DNA from: an uncultured Dorea sp.
GTDB lineage: Bacteria; Bacillota; Clostridia; Lachnospirales; Lachnospiraceae
Reading direction: 5' to 3'
DNA: 64,000 nucleotides
Assembly (NCBI GenBank): GCA_910577685.1
Contig: CAJTOH010000002.1
Coordinates: 1-64,000 of the forward strand
The translations under genes and the position numbers were made by a program. Below the pieces are notes generated by a model. The model saw only the letters and a list, made by a program, of their open reading frames with translations. It was not told the origin of the DNA and did not search any database. This document shows, piece by piece, positions 8,505 to 16,910 of the stretch (its first letter is position 1; each line of letters opens with the position of its first letter).

Positions 8505-9800
8505 TCACAACTCGTCAATTAGTGTAATGATTTTTTTTATTGGCATCAACCTGTCATCAACCTCTTTTGCTCTGTGATAACGCAGGATATCTACAGCAGT
8601 TTGTTGCATTGCCGGAAATGCGGATCTTGTTAACTGGTTAGCGTAGATCACGATATTCACGCCATGCTGGGCCAGTTCTTCCTCAGTTATTACATTAAAG
8701 CTACTCGGTACAACAACAATAGGCGTTTTCTTATCCTCATCTCTAAACTTATTGCAGAAATCGATAATCTCTTCCGGGGTTTTCTTCCGACTATGAATCA
8801 TGATACCGTCGGCACCGGCTTTGACAAAGGCTCTAGCTCTTTCTAGAGCATCTTCCATTTTCTTTTCCAAAATCAGACTTTCTATACGGGCAATGATCAT
8901 AAAATCATCAGTAAGCTGCGCTTTTTTTCCTGCTGCTATCTTTGCACTGAACTCTTCGATAGTTGCTTGGGTCTGTTCGACTTCAGTGCCGAAAAGACTA
9001 TTTTTCTTAAGTCCTTTCTTATCTTCGATAATTACAGCACTCACCCCCATACGCTCTAGGCTTCTCACTGTATAAACAAAATGCTCCGTCAATCCGCCAG
9101 TATCCCCATCGAATATGATAGGTTTCGTAGTTACTTCCATAATATCATCAATTGTTTTAAATCTACTGGTCATATCCACCAGTTCAATATCCGGCTTCCC
9201 CTTAACAGTGCTGTCGCACAGACTTGAAATCCACATGGCATCAAACTGATCCAGCTTCCCCTCATGCTCAACAACAGTCTTTTCGACAATCAAACCAGTC
9301 AATCCACTGTGAGCCTCCATGACCTTTACGATAGGTGTCATGGAAATTAGTTGACGTAAGCGCTTCCTCCGATACTCTGGCATAGCAAGTTTTTCACGAA
9401 GCTGCATGTCGATTTTCTTTACCTTCTCATTACATGTATATGGAATATCGACAAGTTCACCACCATAAGTTTTCAGCATTTCTTCTACATGGTCACGAAT
9501 CGCTTTTTCTGGCTCCTCCATCCAGTTATCACCATGAACAACATAATCTGGTTGAATTAGCGTGATCACATCATCATAGAGCATATCATTCTGGATAACA
9601 ACCTCTTCCACGCCATCAATACTGCGATACAACTTAATCCTCTCGTCCTGAGAAATTGTCGGGAATTTGTTATATCGAATCAACGCTTCATCAGAAAGGC
9701 AGCCAACGATAACCTTCCCTCTTTTGTGCGCCTCCTCAATAATATTAATATGTCCATCATGAATAATGTCTGTACAAAAACAAGTATAAACCGTTTTCAT
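8505..9800 (-). CDS. aepX: PEP mutase with an N-terminal cytidylyltransferase-like domain
   Basis: Phosphoenolpyruvate mutase rearranges PEP to phosphonopyruvate and so makes the C-P bond. The 431-aa protein has two parts. Residues 1-135 are a TagD-like nucleotidyltransferase fold, with HDGH near residue 14 in the place of the HxGH motif and VVHGDNW near residue 92; the later ISTT-type motif of TagD is not visible. Residues 145-431 are the mutase, with DGDTGG near 231 and the active-site loop EDKKGLKKNS near 262. The loop is diagnostic of true PEP mutases rather than isocitrate-lyase relatives. The gene lies between phnW and aepY with short gaps. What the N-terminal domain does is unknown. 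Confidence 0.93.
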   Translation of the reverse strand: MKTVYTCFCTDIIHDGHINIIEEAHKRGKVIVGCLSDEALIRYNKFPTISQDERIKLYRSIDGVEEVVIQNDMLYDDVITLIQPDYVVHGDNWMEEPEKAIRDHVEEMLKTYGGELVDIPYTCNEKVKKIDMQLREKLAMPEYRRKRLRQLISMTPIVKVMEAHSGLTGLIVEKTVVEHEGKLDQFDAMWISSLCDSTVKGKPDIELVDMTSRFKTIDDIMEVTTKPIIFDGDTGGLTEHFVYTVRSLERMGVSAVIIEDKKGLKKNSLFGTEVEQTQATIEEFSAKIAAGKKAQLTDDFMIIARIESLILEKKMEDALERARAFVKAGADGIMIHSRKKTPEEIIDFCNKFRDEDKKTPIVVVPSSFNVITEEELAQHGVNIVIYANQLTRSAFPAMQQTAVDILRYHRAKEVDDRLMPIKKIITLIDEL

Positions 9801-9815
9801 TAGTCTTCTCCTTCA

Positions 9816-10946
9816 TCATTTATAAACCACCGGTACCTGAACCCCGGTGGAGGCAAGTGCCTCTTTGAATACTACAAAGAAATCTCTGATGTCAGCTTCA
9901 TCAATCGCCCCCAACGCACAAAGTCGAAATGTATTTGTCGTGTTAATTTTTCCAGGATAAATGGTAAAACCACGCTCATAACAATAATCATGAACTCTCT
10001 CGAAGTTCCAATTCAAATCATCCGGATAAATAATGGAAGAAACAAGGCCACTCCTCCACTCCGGCTTGATCACTTGACGAAACCCTAATTCATCTAACCC
10101 ATCGTTAATAGCGTTAAACACACGCGTGTGACGAGCCCATTTTTTCTCCTCCCCCTCAGCCCAGTATTCTTTAAGAGCCTGAATAGCAGCATAGATGGTT
10201 TGGACTGGCGGAGTGAAATGCATCTCACCTGTCTGCTCAAAAAATTCATACTGAAGATACAGGTTGCAATAATATGAGCGTTTCGGATACCCTTTACTCT
10301 CCTCTATAATAGCTCTATTGCCAACTACAAAGGATAATCCGGTAAACGCCATCAACCCTTTCTGAGCAGATGCCATACAGAAGTCGATATTATCCTGCTC
10401 AATATTGATCGGACGCATTGCATAGGTGGAAGTCGTATCGACGGTAAATAATGCACCGTATTTGTGCGCCAAAGCACCAATCTCTCGGACAGGATTCAGG
10501 ATACCCGTTCCAGTCTCATTATGCGTAGTATGGACAAGGGCAATGTCCGGATTATCTATTAAAATTTCTTCTATTTTTTCTAAGTTAGGCTGCTGGTCCA
10601 TCGCGAATTGAAGATCAATATGAGGTAATCCATAATATTGACAAATCTCAACAGCTCTTGCACTGTAAGCTCCATTGTTAACCACAAGCACTCTTTTCCC
10701 CTCCGGAAGGAGACTATTGATACAAACATCAATATTAATGGTTCCACTGCCGCAGAATAACACACTAGTGTACTTTTCTAAATCTCCATGGACAATTTTT
10801 ACAAGATCTTTTCGAAGATTTTTCATTAAACCACCGAACTCTTTTTCACGTGGACAGATATCTGGCACTATCTGTGCATATTTCACTGTGTCGGTTGTTG
10901 TTGACGGGCCTGGATTTAACAATATATTTCTCTTGATAGGTTCCAT
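9816..10946 (-). CDS. phnW: 2-aminoethylphosphonate:pyruvate transaminase
   Basis: A PLP aminotransferase of class V that interconverts phosphonoacetaldehyde and 2-aminoethylphosphonate. The 376-aa length is typical. LLNPGPSTTT at the N terminus, GSGTINID near residue 67, HNETGTG near 142 and the PLP-lysine segment ASAQKGLMAF near 193 are all characteristic. PhnW can work in degradation, but here it sits in an operon with PEP mutase and phosphonopyruvate decarboxylase and no phosphonatase, so biosynthesis of AEP is the natural reading. About 200 bases without a gene separate it from the next gene upstream. Confidence 0.93.
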   Translation of the reverse strand: MEPIKRNILLNPGPSTTTDTVKYAQIVPDICPREKEFGGLMKNLRKDLVKIVHGDLEKYTSVLFCGSGTINIDVCINSLLPEGKRVLVVNNGAYSARAVEICQYYGLPHIDLQFAMDQQPNLEKIEEILIDNPDIALVHTTHNETGTGILNPVREIGALAHKYGALFTVDTTSTYAMRPINIEQDNIDFCMASAQKGLMAFTGLSFVVGNRAIIEESKGYPKRSYYCNLYLQYEFFEQTGEMHFTPPVQTIYAAIQALKEYWAEGEEKKWARHTRVFNAINDGLDELGFRQVIKPEWRSGLVSSIIYPDDLNWNFERVHDYCYERGFTIYPGKINTTNTFRLCALGAIDEADIRDFFVVFKEALASTGVQVPVVYK

Positions 10947-11143
10947 AAGCTACTCCTTTGTTCATTCTGTTTTACTTTGTTTCAATCTCTTTTTATGATC
11001 ATTCTCTTTTGAACATAAAACATCCATTCCGTATAAAAAATTTATTTAAATAAGATCTGTGTTCATTTTAACAGGTCCTCTTAATTGAACAGGAACATCA
11101 GTCTTTTCCGTAATCCAAATAAGCAACACAAGACATCCCTTTT

Positions 11144-12040
11144 TTACACATCATAGGTTTTATCTATAGATTTGAGCTCTTTAAAAGTATCTATCTCAAC
11201 AATATCCTCATCGAAACATTCCCTGACTTCGACCGAATAGTGCTCTTTGCGATATACGAGAGGAACCTGCTCCCAATATCTTTCTTTTCCTCCTGGCGAT
11301 ACATATACATCTGAAATGTCCTGGGATAACTTATGACCATCAATCTCATTCCAGTAGGATATACCTACCATCTGCCATATATCGTTACCCTCTCCCCCTA
11401 CTTTTTCCTCCTGTATAATCCCGTCCTTTACCCTGAAACACCAGTCATCAGTACGATCTTTCTTAATTGCAAGAAAATCCGATGTATAGTGATATTTCTT
11501 GATAATCTTCGGATTACTGATCAGCAAGTCACCCTCAAAAACATACGAATTACATAACATATACCTAGCAACAAGTGCGCTAGAAATATTATTTGCCTCA
11601 TTGTATACAGGGTTCTCTAGGAATTTAATCATTGGATACTTATAGAGCAACTGATCGAACAATTCCGCAAGGTAGCCACGGACAATATATATTTCATTAA
11701 CGCCAGCTTCCAGACATGCGTCTATGAGCCTATCAATAATCCTAACTCCCTGAACACGTACAAGAGGCTTTGGTGTATTAAGAGTAATTGGGACAAGACG
11801 TGTACCAAAACCTGCTGCAATAAAAACTGCTCTCCTCGCCCTGTACGGTTCAAGAGCTGTAAAACCGGCATTGGTGATCATTCCATCGATAACCACTCCC
11901 GCCTTGGTAAGTTCTTTCATTACCCGATTAATCGTCCCGAGGCTGTAACCTGTCACTTTCTCAAGTTCCCTTTGTGTAAAAATAGATGTCGTCGTTGCTA
12001 AGGTCTCTAGGATATCGAATTGCTTTTTAGTCAGTTCCAT
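11144..12040 (-). CDS. pntC: Winged-helix/NTP-transferase fusion, probable CTP:aminoethylphosphonate cytidylyltransferase
   Basis: The 298-aa protein starts with a winged-helix DNA-binding-like domain (residues 1-60, TQRELEKVTGYSLGTINRVMKEL). A LicC-like nucleotidyltransferase follows, with the signature AAGFGTRLVPIT near residue 74 and TPKPLVRVQG just after. LicC-type enzymes make CDP-choline from phosphocholine; PntC relatives next to phosphonate genes make CMP-AEP. Because AEP synthesis genes follow directly, CMP-AEP is the likely product. The helix-turn-helix domain is a known partner of this family but its role is unclear; it may sense product or regulate the operon. No choline uptake or kinase genes are seen. 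Confidence 0.8.
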   Translation of the reverse strand: MELTKKQFDILETLATTTSIFTQRELEKVTGYSLGTINRVMKELTKAGVVIDGMITNAGFTALEPYRARRAVFIAAGFGTRLVPITLNTPKPLVRVQGVRIIDRLIDACLEAGVNEIYIVRGYLAELFDQLLYKYPMIKFLENPVYNEANNISSALVARYMLCNSYVFEGDLLISNPKIIKKYHYTSDFLAIKKDRTDDWCFRVKDGIIQEEKVGGEGNDIWQMVGISYWNEIDGHKLSQDISDVYVSPGGKERYWEQVPLVYRKEHYSVEVRECFDEDIVEIDTFKELKSIDKTYDV

Positions 12041-12104
12041 AATAATCTTCCTCTTCTCAATTTACATGGTTGTAAATGTTTAATTAGATGAGACAAATAA
12101 AAAT

Positions 12105-12703
12105 TTATCTAATAAATATTCTTTCAAATTCTTCAACTAATTCTTTTTCTTGTGGTATATTCCTACGCCCACGTTCACTTATTTTCTTTGCAGGAACGCC
12201 CGCAACACAAATATTTTTTTCTAATATAGATTTATTTACTACCGCGTTCGCACCGATCACAACGTCATCTTCAATTTTGATAGATCCAAAAACTTTCACA
12301 CCAGGAGAAATAAAAACATTATTACCAATGATTGGTGCGTGATCATTAAAGCCAAGCTCTGTACCAATGTTTACACCCACATGAATACGGCAATATCTTC
12401 CAATATGTGCCCCTGAATTGATAATAATAGGTCCGATATGTGCAATGCTCAACCCCATATCAGCCACATTTAACGGTATACTAAAGCCTAACTTTACACC
12501 AAGTAAATCTTTACGATGTCTGTAGTAAAATGATAATAATTTATTTACCCCCCCCCTCTATTATTGAAGTAATATTCAGCTTTTCTAAGTAGAATTTCAT
12601 ATTTCCATATGACATCTCCAAATGATGGTTTGTCCCGTTTTCGTTCTAATGCATATTTGTCAGCTTTTAAGTATAGTTTCAAATCATCTTTCGTCATAAT
12701 CAT
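12105..12703 (-). pseudogene. Serine-acetyltransferase-like O-acetyltransferase, switched off by a G9 tract
   Basis: A left-handed beta-helix (hexapeptide) acetyltransferase. Translation from the ATG at 12703 (AGAGG eight bases upstream) runs MIMTKDDLKLYLKADKYAL and reaches a run of nine G at codons 50-52, followed at once by TAA. With one extra G the frame continues as KLLSFYYRHRKDLLG and joins the open frame that ends at 12105, giving a 199-aa protein of normal family shape, with LGFSIPLNV and repeated hexapeptides such as HIGPIIINSGA. The downstream part can also be read alone from a GTG at 12467, but lacks the N-terminal helix. The likely substrate is a capsule sugar. The break at a long homopolymer points to phase variation rather than decay. 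Confidence 0.88.
12548..12556. repeat. Homopolymer tract (C9; G9 in the coding strand) inside the acetyltransferase
   Basis: Nine consecutive C on the plus strand. The tract length sets the reading frame of the surrounding gene: nine gives immediate termination, while ten or seven gives a full-length protein. A simple repeat of this length in a surface-modification gene is typical of slipped-strand phase variation. Confidence 0.9.
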
Positions 12704-12802
12704 AGAATATACCTCTCTGCTATTTATTTGTATATATCGCTTAACATCTGCACACTTCTTCTATAAATAGCTGTTTCTAACTGCATTTATGTGTTTTGAG
12801 AA

Positions 12803-13627
12803 TTATATAATTTTTTTAATTTTTCTTCCATCTCCCCATACAGCCTTAGAATCATAGGGACGATCTGGAAATGCACCGTATTTGAGCTTGATTTTGTAGT
12901 CATTCTCTTTTATGAATCGTTCAACACGATCAGCTAATTTTTCCGGATATCCAGAGCAAATATTAACCACTCCAAGAACTTTATCCTGCCCAATCACTCT
13001 TGCCACCTGCTCACAAAAATCTTCATAGTCTATAAAGTCAAACTGATTCTGTCCCATCGTGAAAGGAAATTCCTCTTTTCCCTCTGCTTCAGCCGTCGTA
13101 ATCTTTGAAAAGACAGAAGAACCGTATTGACTATTACCAACAATATAATAACCTCTCAACCATTGGAATTTCTTATTCCTCTGTTTACAAAGCATTTCTG
13201 ACAACTGTCTCAACCCATTTTTACTAATACCATACGGTGTTATCGGATTGCATGGTGTATCCTCTTTTATACTCCCTTCAAAGAAGCCAATCTCATGCAT
13301 AGACCCCATGGCCGCAATTACCTTTACCTCCGACTCAGCAAAATTTTTAATAAAAGCATAGTGTTTAGGCAAATCATCAATGTGTGCATCCGAGTAATGT
13401 ACGAAACCATCACGCCAAGCAAGATGAAAAAGTACATCAGGCTGTCCGAAATAGTTGTATGGGTCCCCAATATCAAAAAGATTACAGGCTCGTCTATCCG
13501 CTCTCTCGTCTACATGGTCTATCCTAAAATCAGCAGCTACAACCTCATTTCCGTTATCTAAAATATGTTTAACTATTCCTTGACCAAGATATCCATTGGC
13601 TCCAGTAACTAGAATTTTCATAGTCAT
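12803..13627 (-). CDS. NAD-dependent epimerase/dehydratase (sugar-nucleotide modifying)
   Basis: A 274-aa extended short-chain dehydrogenase. TGANGYLGQG near residue 8 is the nucleotide-binding loop, and YGISKNG near residue 131 is the catalytic YxxxK. The rest is compatible with a 4-ketoreductase or epimerase of a nucleotide sugar, but the exact reaction cannot be read from the sequence. The start has ACGAGG before ATG at 13627; an in-frame ATG two codons later is also possible. It lies between neuC and the phase-off acetyltransferase, with gaps of 199 and 99 bases. Confidence 0.8.
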   Translation of the reverse strand: MTMKILVTGANGYLGQGIVKHILDNGNEVVAADFRIDHVDERADRRACNLFDIGDPYNYFGQPDVLFHLAWRDGFVHYSDAHIDDLPKHYAFIKNFAESEVKVIAAMGSMHEIGFFEGSIKEDTPCNPITPYGISKNGLRQLSEMLCKQRNKKFQWLRGYYIVGNSQYGSSVFSKITTAEAEGKEEFPFTMGQNQFDFIDYEDFCEQVARVIGQDKVLGVVNICSGYPEKLADRVERFIKENDYKIKLKYGAFPDRPYDSKAVWGDGRKIKKII

Positions 13628-13826
13628 TTACCTCGTTAGAATTTAATAATATTTTTATTCTCCAACCCCACTAATAAAGTGACTCCTTCTAAATTTTAAT
13701 TTTATTTCTCCGATGCCTGCCTCTATTACGCGTTCCATCGTTACAATATAGAAATTTTCTTTCATAAACTGAATTTGTTCTCAAAATAACTGCACATCCA
13801 CTTCCTTAGTCTTAGGATATCGGGAA

Positions 13827-15011
13827 TTATTTGATCGTTTCTCCGCCGCATACAGGACATAAATCATAGAATTCTTTCGGCCTTAACCGGTCTTTTTCAA
13901 CGCGTCCCAAAAGCTCCGTCAGCTTCTCGTAATACTTCCCGGCAGAATTTTCCTGATAATACGGATTCACCGGAGTTTCTCCGCAAAGCTCCATCACGCT
14001 TCGGACTGCATTTACAATCCTGTCTCTGCGGCACTCTACATCAATCACGCTATTCCCTCGCACGCGTCCTTTCTGGCGATCCCCGATGTTGACCGTATAG
14101 ATTCCAAGGCTCGGTGCCTCTATCAGGCCGGAAGAAGAATTTCCCACCAGACAAATACTGTTCTTAAGCAGATAATGATACGCATCCGTATGAAGATTCT
14201 CAAAATATATACAGTTTTTATTCCTATCTACAAACTCCGCCGTCATCCTCCGGATAATCCCTGAATTCGTGTCTGCGTTGGCTCCCAGAAATACAAACCG
14301 ATACTCCGGAAAATCTCCTGCCGCGGACAAGAGTTCCTCCATCTGCCGTACCACGTCCATGTTTGTCAGCGTCTCAGGATGGAACAATACAACAAAATAT
14401 CCCTTTCTTTCCAAAGCCTTCACGTCATCCGGTACATTCTTCTCATCCATAAAAAGACAATTCTCCGCGCCCAGCGCGCCCAAAGAAAATACCCTGTCCG
14501 GATGCTCTCCCAATTGAATCACTCTATTCCTGTACTCTTCCGTCGCCGTAAAGTGGTACAGGCTCATCTTCGTGATCCCATGACGGATAAATTCATCATA
14601 GTTTCCATATGTGGCTTCACCTCCATGGATATGGAGAATCGGAATCTTCTGCATAGCCGCAGAAACCGCTGCAGACAGCATCTCATACCTGTCTCCCAGA
14701 ATCATCAGCAGGTCATATTCCTGTTCTCCAAAACACAGCGCGAACTTATCCATCGCTTCCGCCATAGTATGCAGTATCATACGATCCGACGAAGAATCCA
14801 GCGGTATCTCTATCTTTGCCGCTACCGCGAATCCGTCTTCATAGATAAGACTCACCTGTTTTCCATAGGTATCGCTTAACAAAGCCCCTGTCACAAGGAT
14901 CTTAAGCTCAATCCTTTCATCCTCCTCCAACATTTTTAAAAACCTGCGCATAATGCCATAGTCCGCCCGGCTTCCCGTAACAAAGCCCACCGTCTTTTTG
15001 CCGCCGTTTTT
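13827..15011 (-). CDS. neuC: UDP-N-acetylglucosamine 2-epimerase (hydrolysing)
   Basis: NeuC converts UDP-GlcNAc to ManNAc and UDP, the first step of sialic acid synthesis. I chose the TTG at 15011, which overlaps the neuA stop and follows GAGGGGA, giving 394 aa; a start at 15053 would overlap neuA by 43 bases. The protein opens with KTVGFVTGSRADYGIM, and has ILGDRYEM, HIHGGEATYG and the C-terminal VGNSSSGLIEAP loop that binds UDP. All are hallmarks of the hydrolysing epimerase. It is last in the neuD-neuB-(esterase)-neuA-neuC set. A C-terminal CPVCGG pair of cysteines is an unusual addition. Confidence 0.94.
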   Translation of the reverse strand, partial: KNGGKKTVGFVTGSRADYGIMRRFLKMLEEDERIELKILVTGALLSDTYGKQVSLIYEDGFAVAAKIEIPLDSSSDRMILHTMAEAMDKFALCFGEQEYDLLMILGDRYEMLSAAVSAAMQKIPILHIHGGEATYGNYDEFIRHGITKMSLYHFTATEEYRNRVIQLGEHPDRVFSLGALGAENCLFMDEKNVPDDVKALERKGYFVVLFHPETLTNMDVVRQMEELLSAAGDFPEYRFVFLGANADTNSGIIRRMTAEFVDRNKNCIYFENLHTDAYHYLLKNSICLVGNSSSGLIEAPSLGIYTVNIGDRQKGRVRGNSVIDVECRRDRIVNAVRSVMELCGETPVNPYYQENSAGKYYEKLTELLGRVEKDRLRPKEFYDLCPVCGGETIK

Positions 15012-15745
15012 CAAAGCTCTTCCCCTCTCAATCTCTTTTCCATACACAGACATGCAAACTCATAGTCTAATCTGCCGTCTACGTCTATCGAATCCATCCT
15101 GGACATCTTATACGCCAAACTGCGAGCGCCGAAGAAATGCTGATTTTCCAGATATACGTCCGGCTTTCCCAGAAAAAGCGCGCCGTTCGGAGAATAATCC
15201 GTAAATCCCTGCCTTCTGTAATTGGAAAAATCCGTGTCAAAATATTTCAAACTTCCATCCTCGTCAATCGGGCGAACCAGCACGCCTGCATGTTCGGCCT
15301 CCTTCACAGACACAAGGAAATCAAAATCCTCCATCTTACTTTCAAACAAGGCCGACGCTTCTATCACATGCCTTGCCGTGCGAAGGGGAGAAGTCGGCTG
15401 TAGTAATGCAAAATAATCGTATTCCCTCCCCGCCTGTGCCAAACGGTGCAAAACATCTTCTAACACCATATATGTAGCAGCCCGGTCATTCGATAATTCA
15501 TTTCCGCGGTACATAACCTCTGCGCCGTACTTCTTTGATATGCGCCCATATCTTTCGGAATCCGTAGAAACAATGACCTGTTCAAACAAATTGCTTGTTA
15601 TGGCTGCCTCTATAGAATAAGCAATCATCGGTTTCCCGCATATATCCAATATATTCTTGTCTTTCAATCCCTTTGAGCCGGAACGCGCCGTGATTACCGC
15701 GACTTTTTTCTTATCCCGTTTCCGCTCTTTTGTATCTTTGTTCAT
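15011..15745 (-). CDS. neuA: CMP-N-acylneuraminate synthetase
   Basis: Activates sialic acid with CTP to CMP-sialate. The 244-aa protein starts at the ATG at 15745, which overlaps the upstream stop as ATGA; the longer frame to 15847 lies inside the upstream gene. The nucleotide-binding signature ITARSGSKGLKDKNI is near residue 15, and LLQPTSPLRT near residue 109 is typical of this family. The N-terminal cytidylyltransferase stands alone, without the esterase domain found fused in E. coli K1 or GBS NeuA; that domain is in the neighbouring gene. KDN- or legionaminate-type substrates cannot be excluded. Confidence 0.93.
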   Translation of the reverse strand: MNKDTKERKRDKKKVAVITARSGSKGLKDKNILDICGKPMIAYSIEAAITSNLFEQVIVSTDSERYGRISKKYGAEVMYRGNELSNDRAATYMVLEDVLHRLAQAGREYDYFALLQPTSPLRTARHVIEASALFESKMEDFDFLVSVKEAEHAGVLVRPIDEDGSLKYFDTDFSNYRRQGFTDYSPNGALFLGKPDVYLENQHFFGARSLAYKMSRMDSIDVDGRLDYEFACLCMEKRLRGEEL

Positions 15746-16896
15746 TGTAATAAACGCTCGATCCTCTCTTCTATCAATCTCTTTAGCACAGAATATCCCT
15801 TCCCGGATAAGTGCAGGCCGTCCTCCGTGTATTCCTGTCTCAGGCATCCGAAACGGTCGTCCATGGAGCCCGTATCAATCCAGAAAATATTACTTTTTTC
15901 CATCCTCTTTTTCAATTCGAAATTCAGCTCGTCAATCTTCCGGTTACTCCTGTCCGCCCTGCCGTTTACATGGAGACAGGATACAAAGCAAATCTTCGCC
16001 TCCGGTTGGTAACGCCTGATATAATCCGGCGTCCTCATGATGCCTGACACAATCTCAGAAACCTTATAGGGATACACAATATCATTCGTTCCATGCATCA
16101 CCACAAACACCTTCGAAGAAACATTCAACAACCGCCTGTTTAAGATCAACTCTTCATATTCAAAACTTGAAATCCCTCTGATCCCGCAATTTCGTACAGG
16201 CATCCCGCATAACTCTTCCACCTCCCAGTTATCTAACTGGGAATGTCCCGCCAAGCAGACAGACTTCGGCAAGTCAGCCTCTAATATTTCTCTTTTTTCC
16301 CGAATACGTTCCTCTATGGAATTTCGCAGCAGCTTCACGTTTCGCTCTTTTTTCTTTAATATCAATGCAAGTTCAAAATCATTTCCCGTATTAATCACTA
16401 GCGATTCCTTTTCATTTAAAAGATATTTCTCTTCAAAAAAATCTTTTGTGAAATTTCCAATAAAAAATGCATTTATATCTATAGTATGCTCGCCTTTTAA
16501 AAAAGAAACCGGTACCGCGCTCCCCTCACAAAAGGGCGTATTCATAAAACATTCAGCCTGCATTTTTGCAGAGTGCAGATACCCCCCCCCCTTATATTTT
16601 GCAATAGCATCCGCTATCGTTTCTTTTGTCAGCATAACGGCCCGTCCGGATACCATGAAAAACACGGCGTCCTCCCTGGGAATCTGATCGACAATAACGA
16701 CTTTTCTGCCAAACAGCTCCTTTGCACTTTCTGCAACATATTCCGAGTCAGTCAGTAAATATACCGAGTCAAAACAATGCACTGAAAGACATTCTTTTGT
16801 CACATAAGAAAACACCGGACTCCCCCACACATTCAAAGTAAGAAACTCATTCTCCAAGCGCTTATCAAGCCTGCAGTCAATGATACATTTAATCAT
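15742..16896 (-). CDS. NeuA-like protein with SGNH esterase domain, probable sialic acid O-acetylesterase; contains a G10 tract
   Basis: A 384-aa two-part protein. Residues 1-110 resemble a decayed CMP-sialate synthetase (NVWGSPVFSYVTKE and LLTDSEYVAES align with neuA next door), but the ARSGSKG signature is missing, so synthetase activity is unlikely. Residues 212-384 are an SGNH/GDSL hydrolase, with block I GHSQLDNW, MHGTNDI and the catalytic Asp/His DGLHLSGKGY. This matches the O-acetylesterase half of bifunctional NeuA. Codons 103-105 are a run of G that is ten bases long, in frame here. Any single-base slip would remove the whole esterase domain. It is coupled by overlap to neuA. Confidence 0.85.
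   Translation of the reverse strand: MIKCIIDCRLDKRLENEFLTLNVWGSPVFSYVTKECLSVHCFDSVYLLTDSEYVAESAKELFGRKVVIVDQIPREDAVFFMVSGRAVMLTKETIADAIAKYKGGGYLHSAKMQAECFMNTPFCEGSAVPVSFLKGEHTIDINAFFIGNFTKDFFEEKYLLNEKESLVINTGNDFELALILKKKERNVKLLRNSIEERIREKREILEADLPKSVCLAGHSQLDNWEVEELCGMPVRNCGIRGISSFEYEELILNRRLLNVSSKVFVVMHGTNDIVYPYKVSEIVSGIMRTPDYIRRYQPEAKICFVSCLHVNGRADRSNRKIDELNFELKKRMEKSNIFWIDTGSMDDRFGCLRQEYTEDGLHLSGKGYSVLKRLIEERIERLLQ
16582..16591. repeat. Homopolymer tract (C10; G10 in the coding strand) inside the SGNH esterase gene
   Basis: Ten consecutive C on the plus strand, encoding three Gly between KYK and YLH, upstream of the esterase domain. The present length keeps the gene open. Together with the G9 tract 4 kb away it is one of the only two G/C runs of nine or more in the window, and both are in capsule modification genes. 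Confidence 0.9.
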
Positions 16897-16910
16897 TTAT
16901 TTCCTCCGCC

